Source of the DNA: Goekera deserti
GTDB lineage: Bacteria > Actinomycetota > Actinomycetes > Mycobacteriales > Geodermatophilaceae
NCBI RefSeq assembly: GCF_010685995.1
Contig: NZ_JAAGWK010000021.1
Span: 124,001 to 188,000 of the forward strand
Length of the DNA stretch: 64,000 nt
Direction of reading: 5' to 3'
Shown: piece by piece, positions 32,790 through 43,347 of the stretch
How positions within the stretch are numbered: the first letter of the stretch is position 1
Layout of the letters: each line of letters starts with the position of its first letter
Made by a program: the position numbers and the translations under genes
Notes under the pieces: generated by a model
Databases searched by the model: none
What the model was told of the DNA's origin: nothing
Seen by the model: only the letters and a program-made list of their open reading frames with translations

Positions 32790-32835
32790 GGGCGGCACAA
32801 CGACGATCGTAGGGGCGGCATTCCCCGGCCGCTCC

Positions 32836-32885
32836 GGGCCCGCAGGGCCCACCTCGGGCTGGGCCCGCAGGGTCCACCCCGGGCT
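32836..32885. repeat. 25-bp tandem duplication upstream of trxB
   Basis: Two adjacent 25-base units (32836-32860 and 32861-32885) begin GGGCCCGCAGGG and end GGGCT. They differ at only two positions. They fill most of the gap between the pseudokinase stop and the trxB start. Confidence 0.8.
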
Positions 32886-32913
32886 CGCGAGCACCAGCGG
32901 GACGGGGTCGCCC

Positions 32914-34641
32914 TCAGCCGGCGGACTGCACCGACACCTCGGCCAGGCCGGCGTCGAAGCCGTCGTCGGTGGGCACCAGGCCGGTGACCCAGACCAGCAC
33001 GTACCGGGCGGTGACCGGCTCGGCCAGCGGCAGCGTGTCGGTCCCGGTCAGCGTGGCGGTGGCAGCGACGGCGTAGTCGTCCAGGCCACCGGACGCCGTC
33101 TCCCCGGTGCGCACCTCGACGGTCGAGCCGGGCTGGGTGGTGCTGATGGTGACGCTGCCGACGGCCTGCGGTGAGCCCAGGTCGTACAGGATCCCGACGC
33201 CGTCCTTGAGGTTCCCGAAGGTCGCCGAGCCGCGGTAGGTGACCGTGGTCCAGCTGGTCGCCGGGTCGCCGTCGAAGGACAGCGGTGCGTCCTCGTCGTT
33301 CTCGGACTCGTCGTCGCCCTGCGGGTCGAACACGGTCCCGGCGGCGATCGGCAGCGGCCCGGACGCCGGGGGCGGCGGTGCCGCGGCGGAGGTGGTGGTG
33401 GACACCGGCGCGGGGCCGGTGCCCTCCTGGTCGACGGAGCCGGCCACCGAGAGCAGGTTGTTGCCCACCCACCAGGCGAGCACCACCACCATCGCCAGGG
33501 CGAGCAGGGGCAGCCCGACGACGGCGAGGCGCCGGCGTGCGGTCGACCGGGGGACGTCGTCCTCCAGCTCGTCGTCGGCGATGTCGTCGGCGGGGCCCCA
33601 GGGCAGCAGCGCCTCCCGCTCCGGGTCCGGGCGCGCAGCAGGCGCCGGGGGTCGCGGTGGCGGCGGGGGCTCCAGGCGGATCGGCGCGAAGGCGGCGGTG
33701 CTGGTGGCCAGCGGGTCGTCGTCCCGGGGTGCCGGGGCACCGGCAGCGCGTGCCTGCTCGGCCGCCCGCTGCTCGGCTGCCCGCTCGTCGGCCGCCCGCT
33801 CCTCGGCCGCCCGGCGGCGGGCCTCGTCGGCGGCGTCGGCGTCGGCGAGGTCGCGGCGGTCGCGCAGCCGGCGCAGCCAGCCGCTGTCGGTGGTGTCGTC
33901 CGGCTTCACCGAGGGCAGCGGGGAGGTGTGGCCGGTGGGCCGCCGCTCGCCGAGCAGGGCGACCATCGCGGCCGCGCTGGACAGCCCGGCGCCCGGCTCG
34001 GTGGACCGGGCCCGGCGCACCAGGGCGGCGAGGTCGGGCTGGCTGATCGCCGGTGGGTGGGCCGAGGGCTGGGTGCCCGGCCAGTGCCCGGTCAGCGCGG
34101 CCTCCAGCAGCGCGCCGAGGGCGGCGATGTCGCCCTGCACGGTGCCGGTCGCGGCCGGCACCGCGAGCAGGCCCACCAGGCCGCCGGGCCGGAGCACGAC
34201 GTGCTCCGGGGTGAGCCCGCCGACGGCGAGCCCCACGCGGTGCGCCTCGCCGACGCCCTCGGCCAGCCGGCGCACCAGGTTGCGGGCGTCGCGCTCGGTC
34301 AGCGGCCCGCTCTCCAGCCGCTCGGCCAGCGTCGGACCCTCCAGCCACTCGTTGACGACGTAGGCCGCACCCGGGGTGCCGTCGGCGCCGGAGCTGCTCT
34401 CGGCGGCGTCGTACACCATCGCCAGGGCGGGGGTGGCCAGGCCGCCGGCGGTCAGCGCGCGGGTGATCCACTCGCGGGCGGCGGGACCGCCGGGGGTGTG
34501 GATGCGGACCGCGACGTCCCGGTTGAGGACCTTGTCCCGGGCGCGCCAGGACCGGATCACACCGGTGGCCGTGGGCTCGTCGGGGGTGATCTGGTCGATC
34601 GGGCGGTAGCGGTCGGGCAGCCCGGTGGACGTCGACGTCAC
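32914..34641 (-). CDS. Membrane-anchored pseudokinase with extracellular discoidin-like domain
   Basis: Residues 1 to about 235 have the shape of a Ser/Thr kinase, but all three catalytic positions are lost: the VAVK lysine is Arg46, the HRD loop reads [12 protein letters not shown] (139-150), and no DFG is present. An Ala/Glu/Arg-rich coiled segment (about 268-300) and one membrane helix (372-392) follow. The outer Thr/Pro linker leads to a discoidin-like beta domain (about 440-575). In Mycobacterium such a pseudokinase is fused to MurJ (Rv3910) and binds FhaA. Here it is separate but coupled: its ATG overlaps the murJ stop. Confidence 0.87.
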   Translation of the reverse strand: MTSTSTGLPDRYRPIDQITPDEPTATGVIRSWRARDKVLNRDVAVRIHTPGGPAAREWITRALTAGGLATPALAMVYDAAESSSGADGTPGAAYVVNEWLEGPTLAERLESGPLTERDARNLVRRLAEGVGEAHRVGLAVGGLTPEHVVLRPGGLVGLLAVPAATGTVQGDIAALGALLEAALTGHWPGTQPSAHPPAISQPDLAALVRRARSTEPGAGLSSAAAMVALLGERRPTGHTSPLPSVKPDDTTDSGWLRRLRDRRDLADADAADEARRRAAEERAADERAAEQRAAEQARAAGAPAPRDDDPLATSTAAFAPIRLEPPPPPRPPAPAARPDPEREALLPWGPADDIADDELEDDVPRSTARRRLAVVGLPLLALAMVVVLAWWVGNNLLSVAGSVDQEGTGPAPVSTTTSAAAPPPPASGPLPIAAGTVFDPQGDDESENDEDAPLSFDGDPATSWTTVTYRGSATFGNLKDGVGILYDLGSPQAVGSVTISTTQPGSTVEVRTGETASGGLDDYAVAATATLTGTDTLPLAEPVTARYVLVWVTGLVPTDDGFDAGLAEVSVQSAG

Positions 34642-37238
34642 GGACGTTGCCGACCTCCTGTGCTCACCGCCGGGGGACGTCCCGGCGCATCGGCGTCACC
34701 CTGGTCGGGGCCCCGCGGTGGACCGCTGCCCGGACGACGGCTCCTGATGCGGTCCAGGACCCCTCGCGCCTCGGGCACCCGAGCCACCACGGCACCCGCG
34801 GAGACCGCGACGCCGATGACCACCGTACCGACGAGGAGGGTCACGAGCGACCCCGCGACGCCCTCGCCGACGGCCCGCTCGACCAGCGTCACAGCCCCCC
34901 AGCCGAGCAGTTCGGCCACCACGGAGGCCGCGGCGGTCCGGAGCAGCGTGTCGAGCGCGTCGCGCGTGCGCAGAGCACCCAACCGGCGACGCAGAGCGAT
35001 GTCACCGGCGATCCACCCGGCGACGTAGGTCACACCCGTGGCGAGCATGAGACCCGCCACCACATGGCGCGGCTCGACCACCACCGGGACGAGCAGCATC
35101 AGCGGCACCCGGACCGAGACCATGGCCACCTGGATGAGCGTCGGCGTCCGGGCGTCCTTCATGGCGTAGAAGACGCGCAGCTGCAGCAGGGTCACCGCCA
35201 TGGGCAGCAGCCCGAAGGCGCCGATGGCCAGCGCGGTGCCCACGGCGCGAGCCTCTTCAACCGTGGTGTTGCCGTGCCCGAACGCGACCGTCGCGGTGGC
35301 CGGGCCCAGCACCACGAGCAGTGCCGTGACGGGCAGCAGCCCCAGGGCCGACAGGCGGGTCCCCAGCACCAGGTCGGCGACCACCCCGGGTACGTCGGCC
35401 CGCGCAGCAGCACGGCTCATCCGCGGCAGCAGCGCCGTCAGCAGCGCGACACCGATGATTCCGTAGGGCATCTGGAAGAGCAGGCTCGCGTTGGCGAACG
35501 CGGCCTGCCCGAGCCCACCGGACTCGGCGGCCTCACCGGCCACCCGGCTGGCCACGACCACGCCCACCTGGCTCACCAGGACGTAGCCGATCACCCAGAT
35601 GCCCAGCGAGCTCGCCTCGCCGAGGCCGGTGCCCCGCAGCCCCCACCGCAGCCGCAGCGGCACACCGTTGCGGCCCAGGAGCGGGAGCAGGACGAGCGAC
35701 TGGACGGCGATGCCCAGCAACGTGCCCAGGCCGAGCAGCCAGACCTGCCACGGCTCGATGCTGACCGCGGTGATCTGTCCCGGTCCGCTGGCCAGTCCGA
35801 GGATCCCGGCGGTGGCGATCACGACGACGTTGTTCAGCACCGGTGCCCACGCCGGTGGACCGAAGACCCCGCGTGAGTTCAGGATCGCCCCGGCCATGGC
35901 CCCGACGCCGTAGAACACGATCTCGACCAGCAGGATCCGAGCCAGCCAGTTCCCCAGTGCCCGCTGCTCGGTGCTCCCGGAGATGCCGAGCAACTCGGTG
36001 AGCAGGGGTGCCGCGACCACGGCCACGACCGTCAGCAGGGTCAGCCCGGCGAGCATCAGGGTCATCAGGCGCTGGGTGTAGGCCACACCGCCGTCGGCGT
36101 GCTTCTCCTGCGCGCTGACCAGCAACGGGACGATCACCGAGGTGAGCACGCCGCCGAGCAACAACTCGTAGACGATGTTCGGCAGCGTGTTCGCCACCGT
36201 GTAGGCGTTGTTGACGGTGAGCGCGCCGAGGCCGAGCACAGCGGTCAGAGCCACCGTGCGCACGAACCCGGTCAGCCGGGAGACCGTGGTGGCCACGGCC
36301 ATGCCGCCGACGGCGCGCAGCAGGCCCCGGCTGCCGCCGGGTCGCTCGCCGGCGGGCTGCGGGCGTTCCTCGCGCTGCCGGTACGGCGGCGGCACGGGTG
36401 GCAGCGCCGAGATGAGGTGGATCTCGGTGGGCGGGGACAGCGATCGTCGCCGGTCGTCCTGCCAGGCCGACGACCGCGCGGCCCGGCGGGCGGGTGGCGG
36501 CGGGACCGGCGGCAGCGGCGGGCGCCCCGGCACCGGCGGCGGCGCAGCCACCGGCGGCCCGCCCACGCCCGGCGCGCGCCCGCCGGCCGACGGGCCGCCG
36601 CCGGACGCGCCACCGCCGGACGGTGGGCCGGGTACCGCGTAGTGCGGCGGCAACGGCAGGTCGCCCACCCGGGGTTGCCGGGCACGCGGCGGGGGCGGGA
36701 CGGGTGGTGGCGTCGGTCGGGGGACGGGGCGGGCCGCCGCGTCGGCCGGTGGTGACGCCTGCCCGGCCAGCGCACCCGCCGAGGGGGCGGCGCTCGGCGG
36801 CCGGACACCGCCGTACGGCGCGACCGGCAGCGGCGCCGCACGGCGCGGTGCGCCCGGACCCGCACCGGCCGGTGCACCGGCCGGCCGTGCCGGGGCGGCC
36901 CCGGAGCCGGACCCCGGTGCGGCCGGCTGTACCGGCGCGGGCCCGGAGCCAGGCCGCGGTGCGGCCGGCGGGCCGGCGGCCGGGGCAGCAGTCACGGGTC
37001 GACCACCGGCCGGAGGCTCCGGGGCCGCACGGTCCAGGGTCGGGGGGGCAGGTGTCGGACGTTCGGGTGCCGGGTGCTCAGGAGCGCCCCGCTCGTGGGT
37101 CGGGCGTTCGGGGGTCGGGCGGTCGTCGGCGGGAGCGCCGGCGGGGCCCGGGTCGGCGGGCAGGGCGTCGCCCTCCCGACCGGGACCGGTGGTCTCGGCA
37201 GCGGCCTCGGGTGGGACGCCGCGCGGGGTGCCGCTCAC
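34638..37238 (-). CDS. murJ: Lipid II flippase MurJ (MviN) with long Pro-rich N-terminus
   Basis: MurJ moves lipid II across the membrane for wall synthesis. Residues 1 to about 300 are an extreme Pro/Ala/Gly-rich segment with many PxxP repeats, probably cytosolic and disordered. The MOP-fold core then starts (LLRAVGGMAVATTVSRLTGFVRTVAL, NAYTVANTLPNIVYELLLGG) and runs through about 14 helices. Its C-terminus lacks the pseudokinase found in Mycobacterium MviN; that domain is encoded by the next gene. The GTG at 37238 overlaps the stop of the DUF6049 gene. Confidence 0.93.
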   Translation of the reverse strand: MSGTPRGVPPEAAAETTGPGREGDALPADPGPAGAPADDRPTPERPTHERGAPEHPAPERPTPAPPTLDRAAPEPPAGGRPVTAAPAAGPPAAPRPGSGPAPVQPAAPGSGSGAAPARPAGAPAGAGPGAPRRAAPLPVAPYGGVRPPSAAPSAGALAGQASPPADAAARPVPRPTPPPVPPPPRARQPRVGDLPLPPHYAVPGPPSGGGASGGGPSAGGRAPGVGGPPVAAPPPVPGRPPLPPVPPPPARRAARSSAWQDDRRRSLSPPTEIHLISALPPVPPPYRQREERPQPAGERPGGSRGLLRAVGGMAVATTVSRLTGFVRTVALTAVLGLGALTVNNAYTVANTLPNIVYELLLGGVLTSVIVPLLVSAQEKHADGGVAYTQRLMTLMLAGLTLLTVVAVVAAPLLTELLGISGSTEQRALGNWLARILLVEIVFYGVGAMAGAILNSRGVFGPPAWAPVLNNVVVIATAGILGLASGPGQITAVSIEPWQVWLLGLGTLLGIAVQSLVLLPLLGRNGVPLRLRWGLRGTGLGEASSLGIWVIGYVLVSQVGVVVASRVAGEAAESGGLGQAAFANASLLFQMPYGIIGVALLTALLPRMSRAAARADVPGVVADLVLGTRLSALGLLPVTALLVVLGPATATVAFGHGNTTVEEARAVGTALAIGAFGLLPMAVTLLQLRVFYAMKDARTPTLIQVAMVSVRVPLMLLVPVVVEPRHVVAGLMLATGVTYVAGWIAGDIALRRRLGALRTRDALDTLLRTAAASVVAELLGWGAVTLVERAVGEGVAGSLVTLLVGTVVIGVAVSAGAVVARVPEARGVLDRIRSRRPGSGPPRGPDQGDADAPGRPPAVSTGGRQRP

Positions 37239-39733
37239 ACCGGGCTCCGGGTGGGGGGTCGGCGGGTGGGGTCGCCGTCGGCCGGGCCGGCGTCGCGGCC
37301 GGCGCCGGACCCGGCCGCCGGCGACGCGCCCACCAGGTCGGCATCGGCGTCGTCCCGGTCGTCGTCGTGGAGGGACCCGGCCCGGCGGCGGCGCAGCACG
37401 AAGAGCACCAGGCGGCGCAGGAACAGCAGGGCCAGCAGCGCGGCCGCCCCGAAGGTGACGGCCAGGGTGATCGTGCCGTAGGCGGTGCTGCGCACCTGCA
37501 TGTCCACCGGCTCGCCGAGGCTGCCGCCGCCCGGGGTGCTGAGCGTGGCCGTCACTGCGAAGCTGCCCGACTGGCTCACCTCGGAGGCCACCGTCACCAC
37601 GCGGCGGGACTCCAGGTCGACCTGTTGCAGGCCGCCGTCCTCGGTGGTCAACCCTGCGTTGGCCAGTGCGCGCACCTCCACCCGCACCTCGACGGCGAAA
37701 GGCAGGTCGTTGCTCACGGTGAGCACCAGCGGGGCGTCGCTGGAGGCCAGGCTGTAGGTGCCGTCCGCGGGCTCGAGCAGGGTCACCCGCCGGGTCAGGT
37801 CGAGCAGCCGCTCGCGCACCGCCGCAGCGGCCTCGGCGAAGCCGTCCGGGTCACCGCGCCACGACGACGCCACCGACCGGTCGATCGCGGCGTCGTAACC
37901 GCGTAGCGCGGTGTCCGGGTCGCCCACCACGGCGGTGGCGAAGTCGGCCCGCACGCCGAGGGCGGCGCCGACGTCGCCCAGGGCCGGCCCGCCGAGCTGG
38001 TCCGGGCCCGCGGTGGCGGGCAGCAGCTGTCCGGCGTCGGCGACCGGGCCGGCGGTCAGCTGGCCGAGGGAGGCGACGTCCAGCCAGGGCTGCTCGGCGG
38101 CGTCGGCGAGCAGCGCGGTGGCGGCGGCCGGGTCGACGTCGACCTGGCGGGGCGGCACGACCAGCACCGTCTGCCGGCTGCCGCCCGCGGCCGCGAGCTG
38201 GGTGCCGAGCACGGCGAGCTCGGCGAGGTACCGCTGCTCGGCGGCGCGTGCTCCGGCCGGGTCGTCGCCCAGCGCGGCGACCGCGTCGCCCAGGCCGCTG
38301 TCGGCGACCAGCGTGGTCAGCGGACCGGCGTCGGTGTCGGTGTCCACCCGGGCGGTGGCGGTGGAGCCGTCGTCACCGACCGCGGTGCCGGGGTCGGCCC
38401 AGGACTGCTCGGCGAGCACCAGCTGCCGCACCCCGGCGTCCTGCAGGGTGGTCAGCGTCTCGGTGCGCAGCGTGCCGCCCACCGGCCAGGCCAGGTCGGT
38501 GCGCGGGGTGACCCCGAGGGCGGTGCGCAGCAGCGCGGCGCCCGTCCCGGCGCCGGCGTCCGCCGACCCGTCCCCGGACGGCTCCGCGGCCGGGGTGGTC
38601 GCCTCCGTGCCGGACGGCGTCACGGGGGTGGCCCCGTCGGTCGGCGCCGCTGACTCCCCCGCCGTCGTACCGCCCGTCTGCCCGGCCGTGCCCCCCGGCG
38701 AGGTCCCGCCCTCCGCCGGGGGGTCGGCGGCCGCCGTGCCGGGCAGCGCGCGGCGCACGGCGTCGCCGCCGCCGGCGGTCTGCAGCGCGTCGAGGTCGGC
38801 GTCGGCGTAGGGCAGCGCGAGCACGTCCTGCTCGGCGGCCACGGCGCGCAGCCGGGCCAGGTAGGCCTCGGCGTCCTCCCGGCCGGCGCCGTCGGTGGTG
38901 CCCCCGGAGCCGTCCGGCACCCGGTAGCCGCCGGCCATGGTGGTGAGCTCCTCGACCAGCGCCGGGTCGACGGCGAGGGTCACCGGCACGGCGGGTGCGT
39001 CGCTGTCCGGGCGCCGGGGCAGGTCCTCCACGGTGGCCAGGGCGCGGTCGAGCCGGCCACCGGGGGCGATCTCGCCGGCCAGGTCGTCGTCGGTGAAGTC
39101 GCCGTCCGGGGCGCGGTGCGGGCGGTCGGTGATCGGCCACAGCACGCCCACGGCCGTGCGCGCGGTCGGCGTGGCGGGCGCCACCACCAGGTGCGTGGTC
39201 AGCTCGCCGACCCGCTCGGTCAGCCCGTCCGGGTCGGTGCCGTTGACGTTGACCAGCGCGGGGTAGACGCCGTCACCCTCCAGCCGGAGCTCGGTGGCCG
39301 ACGTGACGTAGCGGAAGGGCATCGACTCCCCCGCCGGCAGCTCGTCGTCCACGGGTGCGAACGCGGCGGCGGCGGTGGTGGTCGGCGACGGGTCGGCGAG
39401 GTCGTCGGCCAGCGCCTGCCGGGTGCGCAGCTGCTCGCCGCGCTGCACCCGCAGCGTGAGGTCGGTCAGGGTCTCCTCGCCGGTGTTGGTGATCCGGCCG
39501 CTGACCACGATCTCCGCCCCGGGGGCGATGCTGCGCGGGGTCAGCTCGGTCAGCGTCACCTGCACCTGCCGGGCGGCGTCGTCGGTGCCGGGCCCGTCGC
39601 CCGGGGCGGCGCCGGCCGGCAGACCGCCGAGCAGCGGCAGCACGCCGGCGGTGCAGGCGGCGACCAGCGCCGCCGTCGCGCGCCGGCGGCCGGGGGGGCG
39701 TCCGCCGGTGCGGCCGGCAGCCCGCCCGGTCAC
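37235..39733 (-). CDS. DUF6049 family secreted/membrane protein
   Basis: This 832-residue protein of unknown function corresponds to the gene between the Nudix hydrolase and mviN in Mycobacterium (Rv3909). It has an N-terminal signal peptide (about 20-42, ending PAGAAPGDG), a beta-rich domain with [27 protein letters not shown], and a central alpha/beta part with [24 protein letters not shown]-terminal Ig-like region precedes a single membrane helix ([22 protein letters not shown]) and a basic tail. Most of it is therefore outside the membrane. It is coupled to its neighbours by 4-base overlaps on both sides, which suggests a role with MurJ. Confidence 0.88.
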   Translation of the reverse strand: MTGRAAGRTGGRPPGRRRATAALVAACTAGVLPLLGGLPAGAAPGDGPGTDDAARQVQVTLTELTPRSIAPGAEIVVSGRITNTGEETLTDLTLRVQRGEQLRTRQALADDLADPSPTTTAAAAFAPVDDELPAGESMPFRYVTSATELRLEGDGVYPALVNVNGTDPDGLTERVGELTTHLVVAPATPTARTAVGVLWPITDRPHRAPDGDFTDDDLAGEIAPGGRLDRALATVEDLPRRPDSDAPAVPVTLAVDPALVEELTTMAGGYRVPDGSGGTTDGAGREDAEAYLARLRAVAAEQDVLALPYADADLDALQTAGGGDAVRRALPGTAAADPPAEGGTSPGGTAGQTGGTTAGESAAPTDGATPVTPSGTEATTPAAEPSGDGSADAGAGTGAALLRTALGVTPRTDLAWPVGGTLRTETLTTLQDAGVRQLVLAEQSWADPGTAVGDDGSTATARVDTDTDAGPLTTLVADSGLGDAVAALGDDPAGARAAEQRYLAELAVLGTQLAAAGGSRQTVLVVPPRQVDVDPAAATALLADAAEQPWLDVASLGQLTAGPVADAGQLLPATAGPDQLGGPALGDVGAALGVRADFATAVVGDPDTALRGYDAAIDRSVASSWRGDPDGFAEAAAAVRERLLDLTRRVTLLEPADGTYSLASSDAPLVLTVSNDLPFAVEVRVEVRALANAGLTTEDGGLQQVDLESRRVVTVASEVSQSGSFAVTATLSTPGGGSLGEPVDMQVRSTAYGTITLAVTFGAAALLALLFLRRLVLFVLRRRRAGSLHDDDRDDADADLVGASPAAGSGAGRDAGPADGDPTRRPPTRSPV

Positions 39734-40206
39734 GCCGTGTCGGCCAGCAGACCGGGGGCGCGCTCGACCAGGGCCCGCTCGTCGGCGTAGGCGAGCCGCC
39801 CGCTGAGCTCGTCCAGCGGCACCCAGGCGACCTCGGTCACCTCGACGTCGGCGTCGGACAGCACGCCGCCGACCGCGCGCAGCAGGAAGTGGTGCACGGT
39901 CTTGTGCACCCGCCGGCCGTCGGCGACGAACCAGAAGTCGATGATGCCCAGCGGCGCGACGACCTCGCCGAGGATGCCGGTCTCCTCCGCCACCTCGCGG
40001 ACGGCGGTGTCCTCCGGGGTCTCGCCGGCCTCGATGTGGCCCTTCGGGAGGGACCAGAGCAGCCGGCCCCGGCGGTCGGTGCGGCCGATCAGGGCAGCTC
40101 TCGGGCCGGTGACCTCGTCCTCGGCCACCACCAGGCCCCCGGCGGAGGTCTCGTCGACCCGGCGCAACCGGCGGCCCGGGCGCCGACGTCCGCCCGTCCC
40201 AGCCAT
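39730..40206 (-). CDS. Nudix hydrolase (MutT4-like)
   Basis: The 158-residue protein carries a complete Nudix box ([20 protein letters not shown] followed by TGI), the metal-binding site for hydrolysing nucleoside diphosphates linked to another group. The substrate is not readable. Gene order matches mutT4 (Rv3908) beside pcnA and DUF6049. The ATG at 40206 gives the normal size. It is the first gene of the Nudix-DUF6049-murJ-pseudokinase run, divergent from pcnA. Confidence 0.92.
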   Translation of the reverse strand: MAGTGGRRRPGRRLRRVDETSAGGLVVAEDEVTGPRAALIGRTDRRGRLLWSLPKGHIEAGETPEDTAVREVAEETGILGEVVAPLGIIDFWFVADGRRVHKTVHHFLLRAVGGVLSDADVEVTEVAWVPLDELSGRLAYADERALVERAPGLLADTA

Positions 40207-40285
40207 GCCGAGAGGGTAGCGCGACCGCTGGGGACGACCGGTGTGCGACGAGCCAGCGGCACGAGCCCGACTACGGTGGGCGGTC

Positions 40286-41770
40286 GTGTCTGCCCAGCCG
40301 CCTCCCCCCGGCCACCCGCCGCCGCCCGTGCCGGCAGCAGTGCAGGCGACGGTGCGCGAGCTCGTCGACCTGTCCCCCGTGCTGACCGAACTGGGCCGCC
40401 GATTCACCGCCGCCGGGTTCCAGGCGCACCTGGTCGGCGGCTCGGTGCGGGACGCGCTGCTCGCCGCCGGGGCCGGCTCCCCCGGCGTGCCCGGCGACCT
40501 CGACGTCACCACCGACGCGCGCCCGGAGCAGACCCTGGAGCTGCTGCGCGGCTGGGCCAGTTCCACGTGGAACACGGGCATCGCCTTCGGCACGATCGGT
40601 GCCGAGGTCCGGGGTCTGCCGGTGGAGATCACCACCTTCCGGGCCGACCGCTACGACCGGGAGTCGCGCAACCCCGAGGTCGCCTGGGGTGACTCGCTGC
40701 ACGACGACCTCGCGCGCCGCGACTTCACGGTGAACGCGATGGCGGTCTCCCTCGGGCCCGACCGCACCGTCACCGACCCCTTCGGCGGGCTGGGCGACCT
40801 GCTGGCCCGGCGGCTGCGCACCCCCGGGTCGGCCGCGGACTCCTTCGCCGACGACCCGCTGCGGATGCTGCGCGCGGTGCGCTTCGTGGCCCAGCTCGAC
40901 CTCACCCCCGGCGACGACGTCGTGGCGGCGATGACCGGGATGCACGGCGAGCTGGCCCGGATCACCGCCGAGCGCGTGCAGCACGAGCTGTCCCGGACGC
41001 TGCTCAACCCCGACCCGCGCGCCGCCCTGGAGCTGTTCGTCTCCACCGGCCTGGCCGACGTCGTGCTGCCCGAGCTGTCCGCGCTGCGGATGGAGATCGA
41101 CGAGCACCACCAGCACAAGGACGTCTACGTGCACTCGCTGACCGTGCTGGACCGGGCCATCGCCCTGGAGCAGGCCGCCGGCGGCCCACCGGACCTGGTG
41201 CTGCGGCTGGCTGCGCTGCTGCACGACATCGGCAAGCCGGCCACCCGCCGGCACGAGGCGCGCGGCCGGGTGTCCTTCCACCACCACGAGGTCGTCGGCG
41301 CCAAGCTGGTCCGCAAGCGCCTGCTGGCGCTGCGCTACCCCAAGGACGTCGTCGAGGCGGTGGCCCGGCTGACCTTCCTGCACCTGCGGTTCCACGGGTA
41401 CGGGCGCGGGGAGTGGACCGACTCCGCGGTGCGCCGGTACGTGACCGATGCCGGGGACCTGCTGCCCCGGCTGAACAAGCTGGTGCGCTCGGACTGCACC
41501 ACCCGCAACCAGCGCCGGGCAGCCCAGCTGGCCGCCACCTACGACTCGCTGGAGCAGCGGATCGCCGAGCTGTCCGCGGCCGAGGACCTGGCGCGGGTGC
41601 GGCCGGACCTGGACGGCAACCGGATCATGGAGCTGCTGGGCGTGCCCCCGGGCCCGGACGTCGGCCGGGCGTGGCGCTTCCTCAAGGAGCTCCGGCTGGA
41701 ACGCGGCCCGCTGGACCCCGAGGTGGCCGAGGCCGAGCTGCTGGCCTGGTGGGCGGCCCGCGACAGCTGA
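40286..41770 (+). CDS. pcnA: CCA-adding tRNA nucleotidyltransferase
   Basis: This enzyme adds or repairs CCA at tRNA 3' ends. The 494-residue protein has the class II nucleotidyltransferase motifs: [30 protein letters not shown], then RDFTVNAMA and [20 protein letters not shown]-terminal HD domain carries [15 protein letters not shown]. The GTG at 40286 is chosen because the longer frame reads through low-complexity sequence. The tRNA-Ile in this window lacks an encoded CCA and needs this activity. A parS-like site lies inside the coding region. Confidence 0.95.
   Translation: MSAQPPPPGHPPPPVPAAVQATVRELVDLSPVLTELGRRFTAAGFQAHLVGGSVRDALLAAGAGSPGVPGDLDVTTDARPEQTLELLRGWASSTWNTGIAFGTIGAEVRGLPVEITTFRADRYDRESRNPEVAWGDSLHDDLARRDFTVNAMAVSLGPDRTVTDPFGGLGDLLARRLRTPGSAADSFADDPLRMLRAVRFVAQLDLTPGDDVVAAMTGMHGELARITAERVQHELSRTLLNPDPRAALELFVSTGLADVVLPELSALRMEIDEHHQHKDVYVHSLTVLDRAIALEQAAGGPPDLVLRLAALLHDIGKPATRRHEARGRVSFHHHEVVGAKLVRKRLLALRYPKDVVEAVARLTFLHLRFHGYGRGEWTDSAVRRYVTDAGDLLPRLNKLVRSDCTTRNQRRAAQLAATYDSLEQRIAELSAAEDLARVRPDLDGNRIMELLGVPPGPDVGRAWRFLKELRLERGPLDPEVAEAELLAWWAARDS
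40560..40573. promoter_or_regulatory. parS-like ParB-binding site 4, inside pcnA
   Basis: This is the perfect palindrome GTTCCACGTGGAAC within codons for SSTWNT of pcnA, about 22 kb from the probable origin. ParB sites inside genes are common. Confidence 0.8.
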
Positions 41771-41809
41771 GCTGGGGTGCGGGCGCGCAGGGACCCTGCG
41801 CGCCGGACC

Positions 41810-43246
41810 TCACACGTGCGGCGCGGAGCTGCTCCGGCCCGTGGCCTGAGCGGAGTGCGGCGGTGCAGGTCCCCGGCGCGCCGGCACTCCACCACGCGCG
41901 CGGGGTGCACTGAGCCGGGCGTAGGCGGCGGCCAGCAGCAGGTGGCCGCCGGCGATCGTCAGCACCATCGCGACCGAGCGGCCACCGGCCGGCAGCAGCA
42001 GGGCAGCGACGACGAGCGCGCTCACGTTCATGACGTTGAACAGGGTGTCGTAGACGGAGAACACCCGGCCGCGGTACGCGTCGTCCACGGTCTGCTGCAG
42101 GGTGCTGTCCACGCAGATCTTCACGCCCTGGGCGACGAAGCCGTGCACCAGCGCGGCGGCCACCACCAGCTCCGGGCGGAACAGCGGGCCCAGGACGCAC
42201 TGGGTGACGCCGGCGACGGAGAGCAGCAGCACCGTCCAGCGCCGCGTGCCGATCCGGCGCACGACCGGCGGTGTGCACGACGCCGCAAGCAGGGTGCCGA
42301 CCCCGCCCGCGGCCAGCACCTGGCCGAGCCCGGCCAGGCCGCCGGGGAACAGCGAGCCGTCCGCGGGGAACGTGCCGCGGTAGAGCAGCAGGATGGTCAT
42401 CGTCAGCAGGCCGTACAGCAGCCGGTGCCCGCCCAGCACGGACAGTGCCAGCGTTGCGGGCCGCCGGTCCCGGATGTGCCGGGCGCCGGCGACCAGGCCG
42501 GAGACGCCGGTCCGCAACGCGCCGAGCAGCGGCAGCCCGGCGGCGGGACCGGTGGTGGCCTCCCGCCCGTCCGGGCCCAGGGCGTCGCGGCGGAACCCGG
42601 CGGCGGACGCGGCCGCGAGCAGGTAGGGCACCGCCGCGCACAGTGCGACGGCGGCGTACCCCGCGCTGGTGGCGCCGGTGAGCTGCAGGACGCCGATGGC
42701 CGCACCGCCACCCACGACCGTGGCCACCGCACCCGAGGTGGTGGACAGCGCGTTGGCCGGCACCAGGGCGGGGTCCGGGGGCAGGGCGGGGGACGGCGAC
42801 GGCGTCCCGGTGGTGTGCGGCAGCCCGGCGGACAGGGCGGAGAGGACGAAGCGGTTGACCGAGAACACGGCCAGCCCGGCGAGGTAGAACCCGGCGCCCT
42901 GCACCTGCGCGTGCACCAGGCCGGCGACCAGCACGACCAGCACCGACCGCACCAGGTTGGACACCAGCAGCACCTGGCGCCGGCTCCACCGGTCGAGCAG
43001 CACCCCGACGAAGGGGCCGACCAGCGAGTAGGGCAGCAGCAGGACCGCGAAGCCAGCGGCGACGTCGAGCGGGTCGGTGGCGTCCTGCGGGTCGAACAGC
43101 ACCGTGCCGGCGAGCGCTGCCTGGAAGACGCCGTCCCCGAACTGGCCCGGCAGCCGGGTCAGCAGCAGGCGGCGGAAGCCCCGCCGCCGGAGCAGCGCAC
43201 GGGCGGTCACGGGCGCCTGCTGCACGCGGCGCACTGTACGGGCCAC
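41810..43246 (-). CDS. MFS transporter
   Basis: A 478-residue membrane protein with about 12 helices in two halves. Helix 2-3 loop VGVLLDRWSRRQVLLVSN matches the major facilitator motif A. The second half repeats the pattern with LLAASCTPPVVRRIGTRRW and VDDAYRGRVFSVYDTLFNVMN, as in drug-efflux or enterobactin-exporter-like members. The GTG at 43246 follows GGGGGA. The substrate is unknown. The basic, Ser-rich tail is probably cytosolic. Confidence 0.88.
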   Translation of the reverse strand: MARTVRRVQQAPVTARALLRRRGFRRLLLTRLPGQFGDGVFQAALAGTVLFDPQDATDPLDVAAGFAVLLLPYSLVGPFVGVLLDRWSRRQVLLVSNLVRSVLVVLVAGLVHAQVQGAGFYLAGLAVFSVNRFVLSALSAGLPHTTGTPSPSPALPPDPALVPANALSTTSGAVATVVGGGAAIGVLQLTGATSAGYAAVALCAAVPYLLAAASAAGFRRDALGPDGREATTGPAAGLPLLGALRTGVSGLVAGARHIRDRRPATLALSVLGGHRLLYGLLTMTILLLYRGTFPADGSLFPGGLAGLGQVLAAGGVGTLLAASCTPPVVRRIGTRRWTVLLLSVAGVTQCVLGPLFRPELVVAAALVHGFVAQGVKICVDSTLQQTVDDAYRGRVFSVYDTLFNVMNVSALVVAALLLPAGGRSVAMVLTIAGGHLLLAAAYARLSAPRARGGVPARRGPAPPHSAQATGRSSSAPHV

Positions 43247-43347
43247 GCCCGTGTCCCCCGGGTCGTCGCCGGGCGATGCCGTACGCGTCCGCCGCACCGC
43301 TCGCCGGACCCCGCCCACCCGGCCGATCTGGGGCACACTGGACCGCG

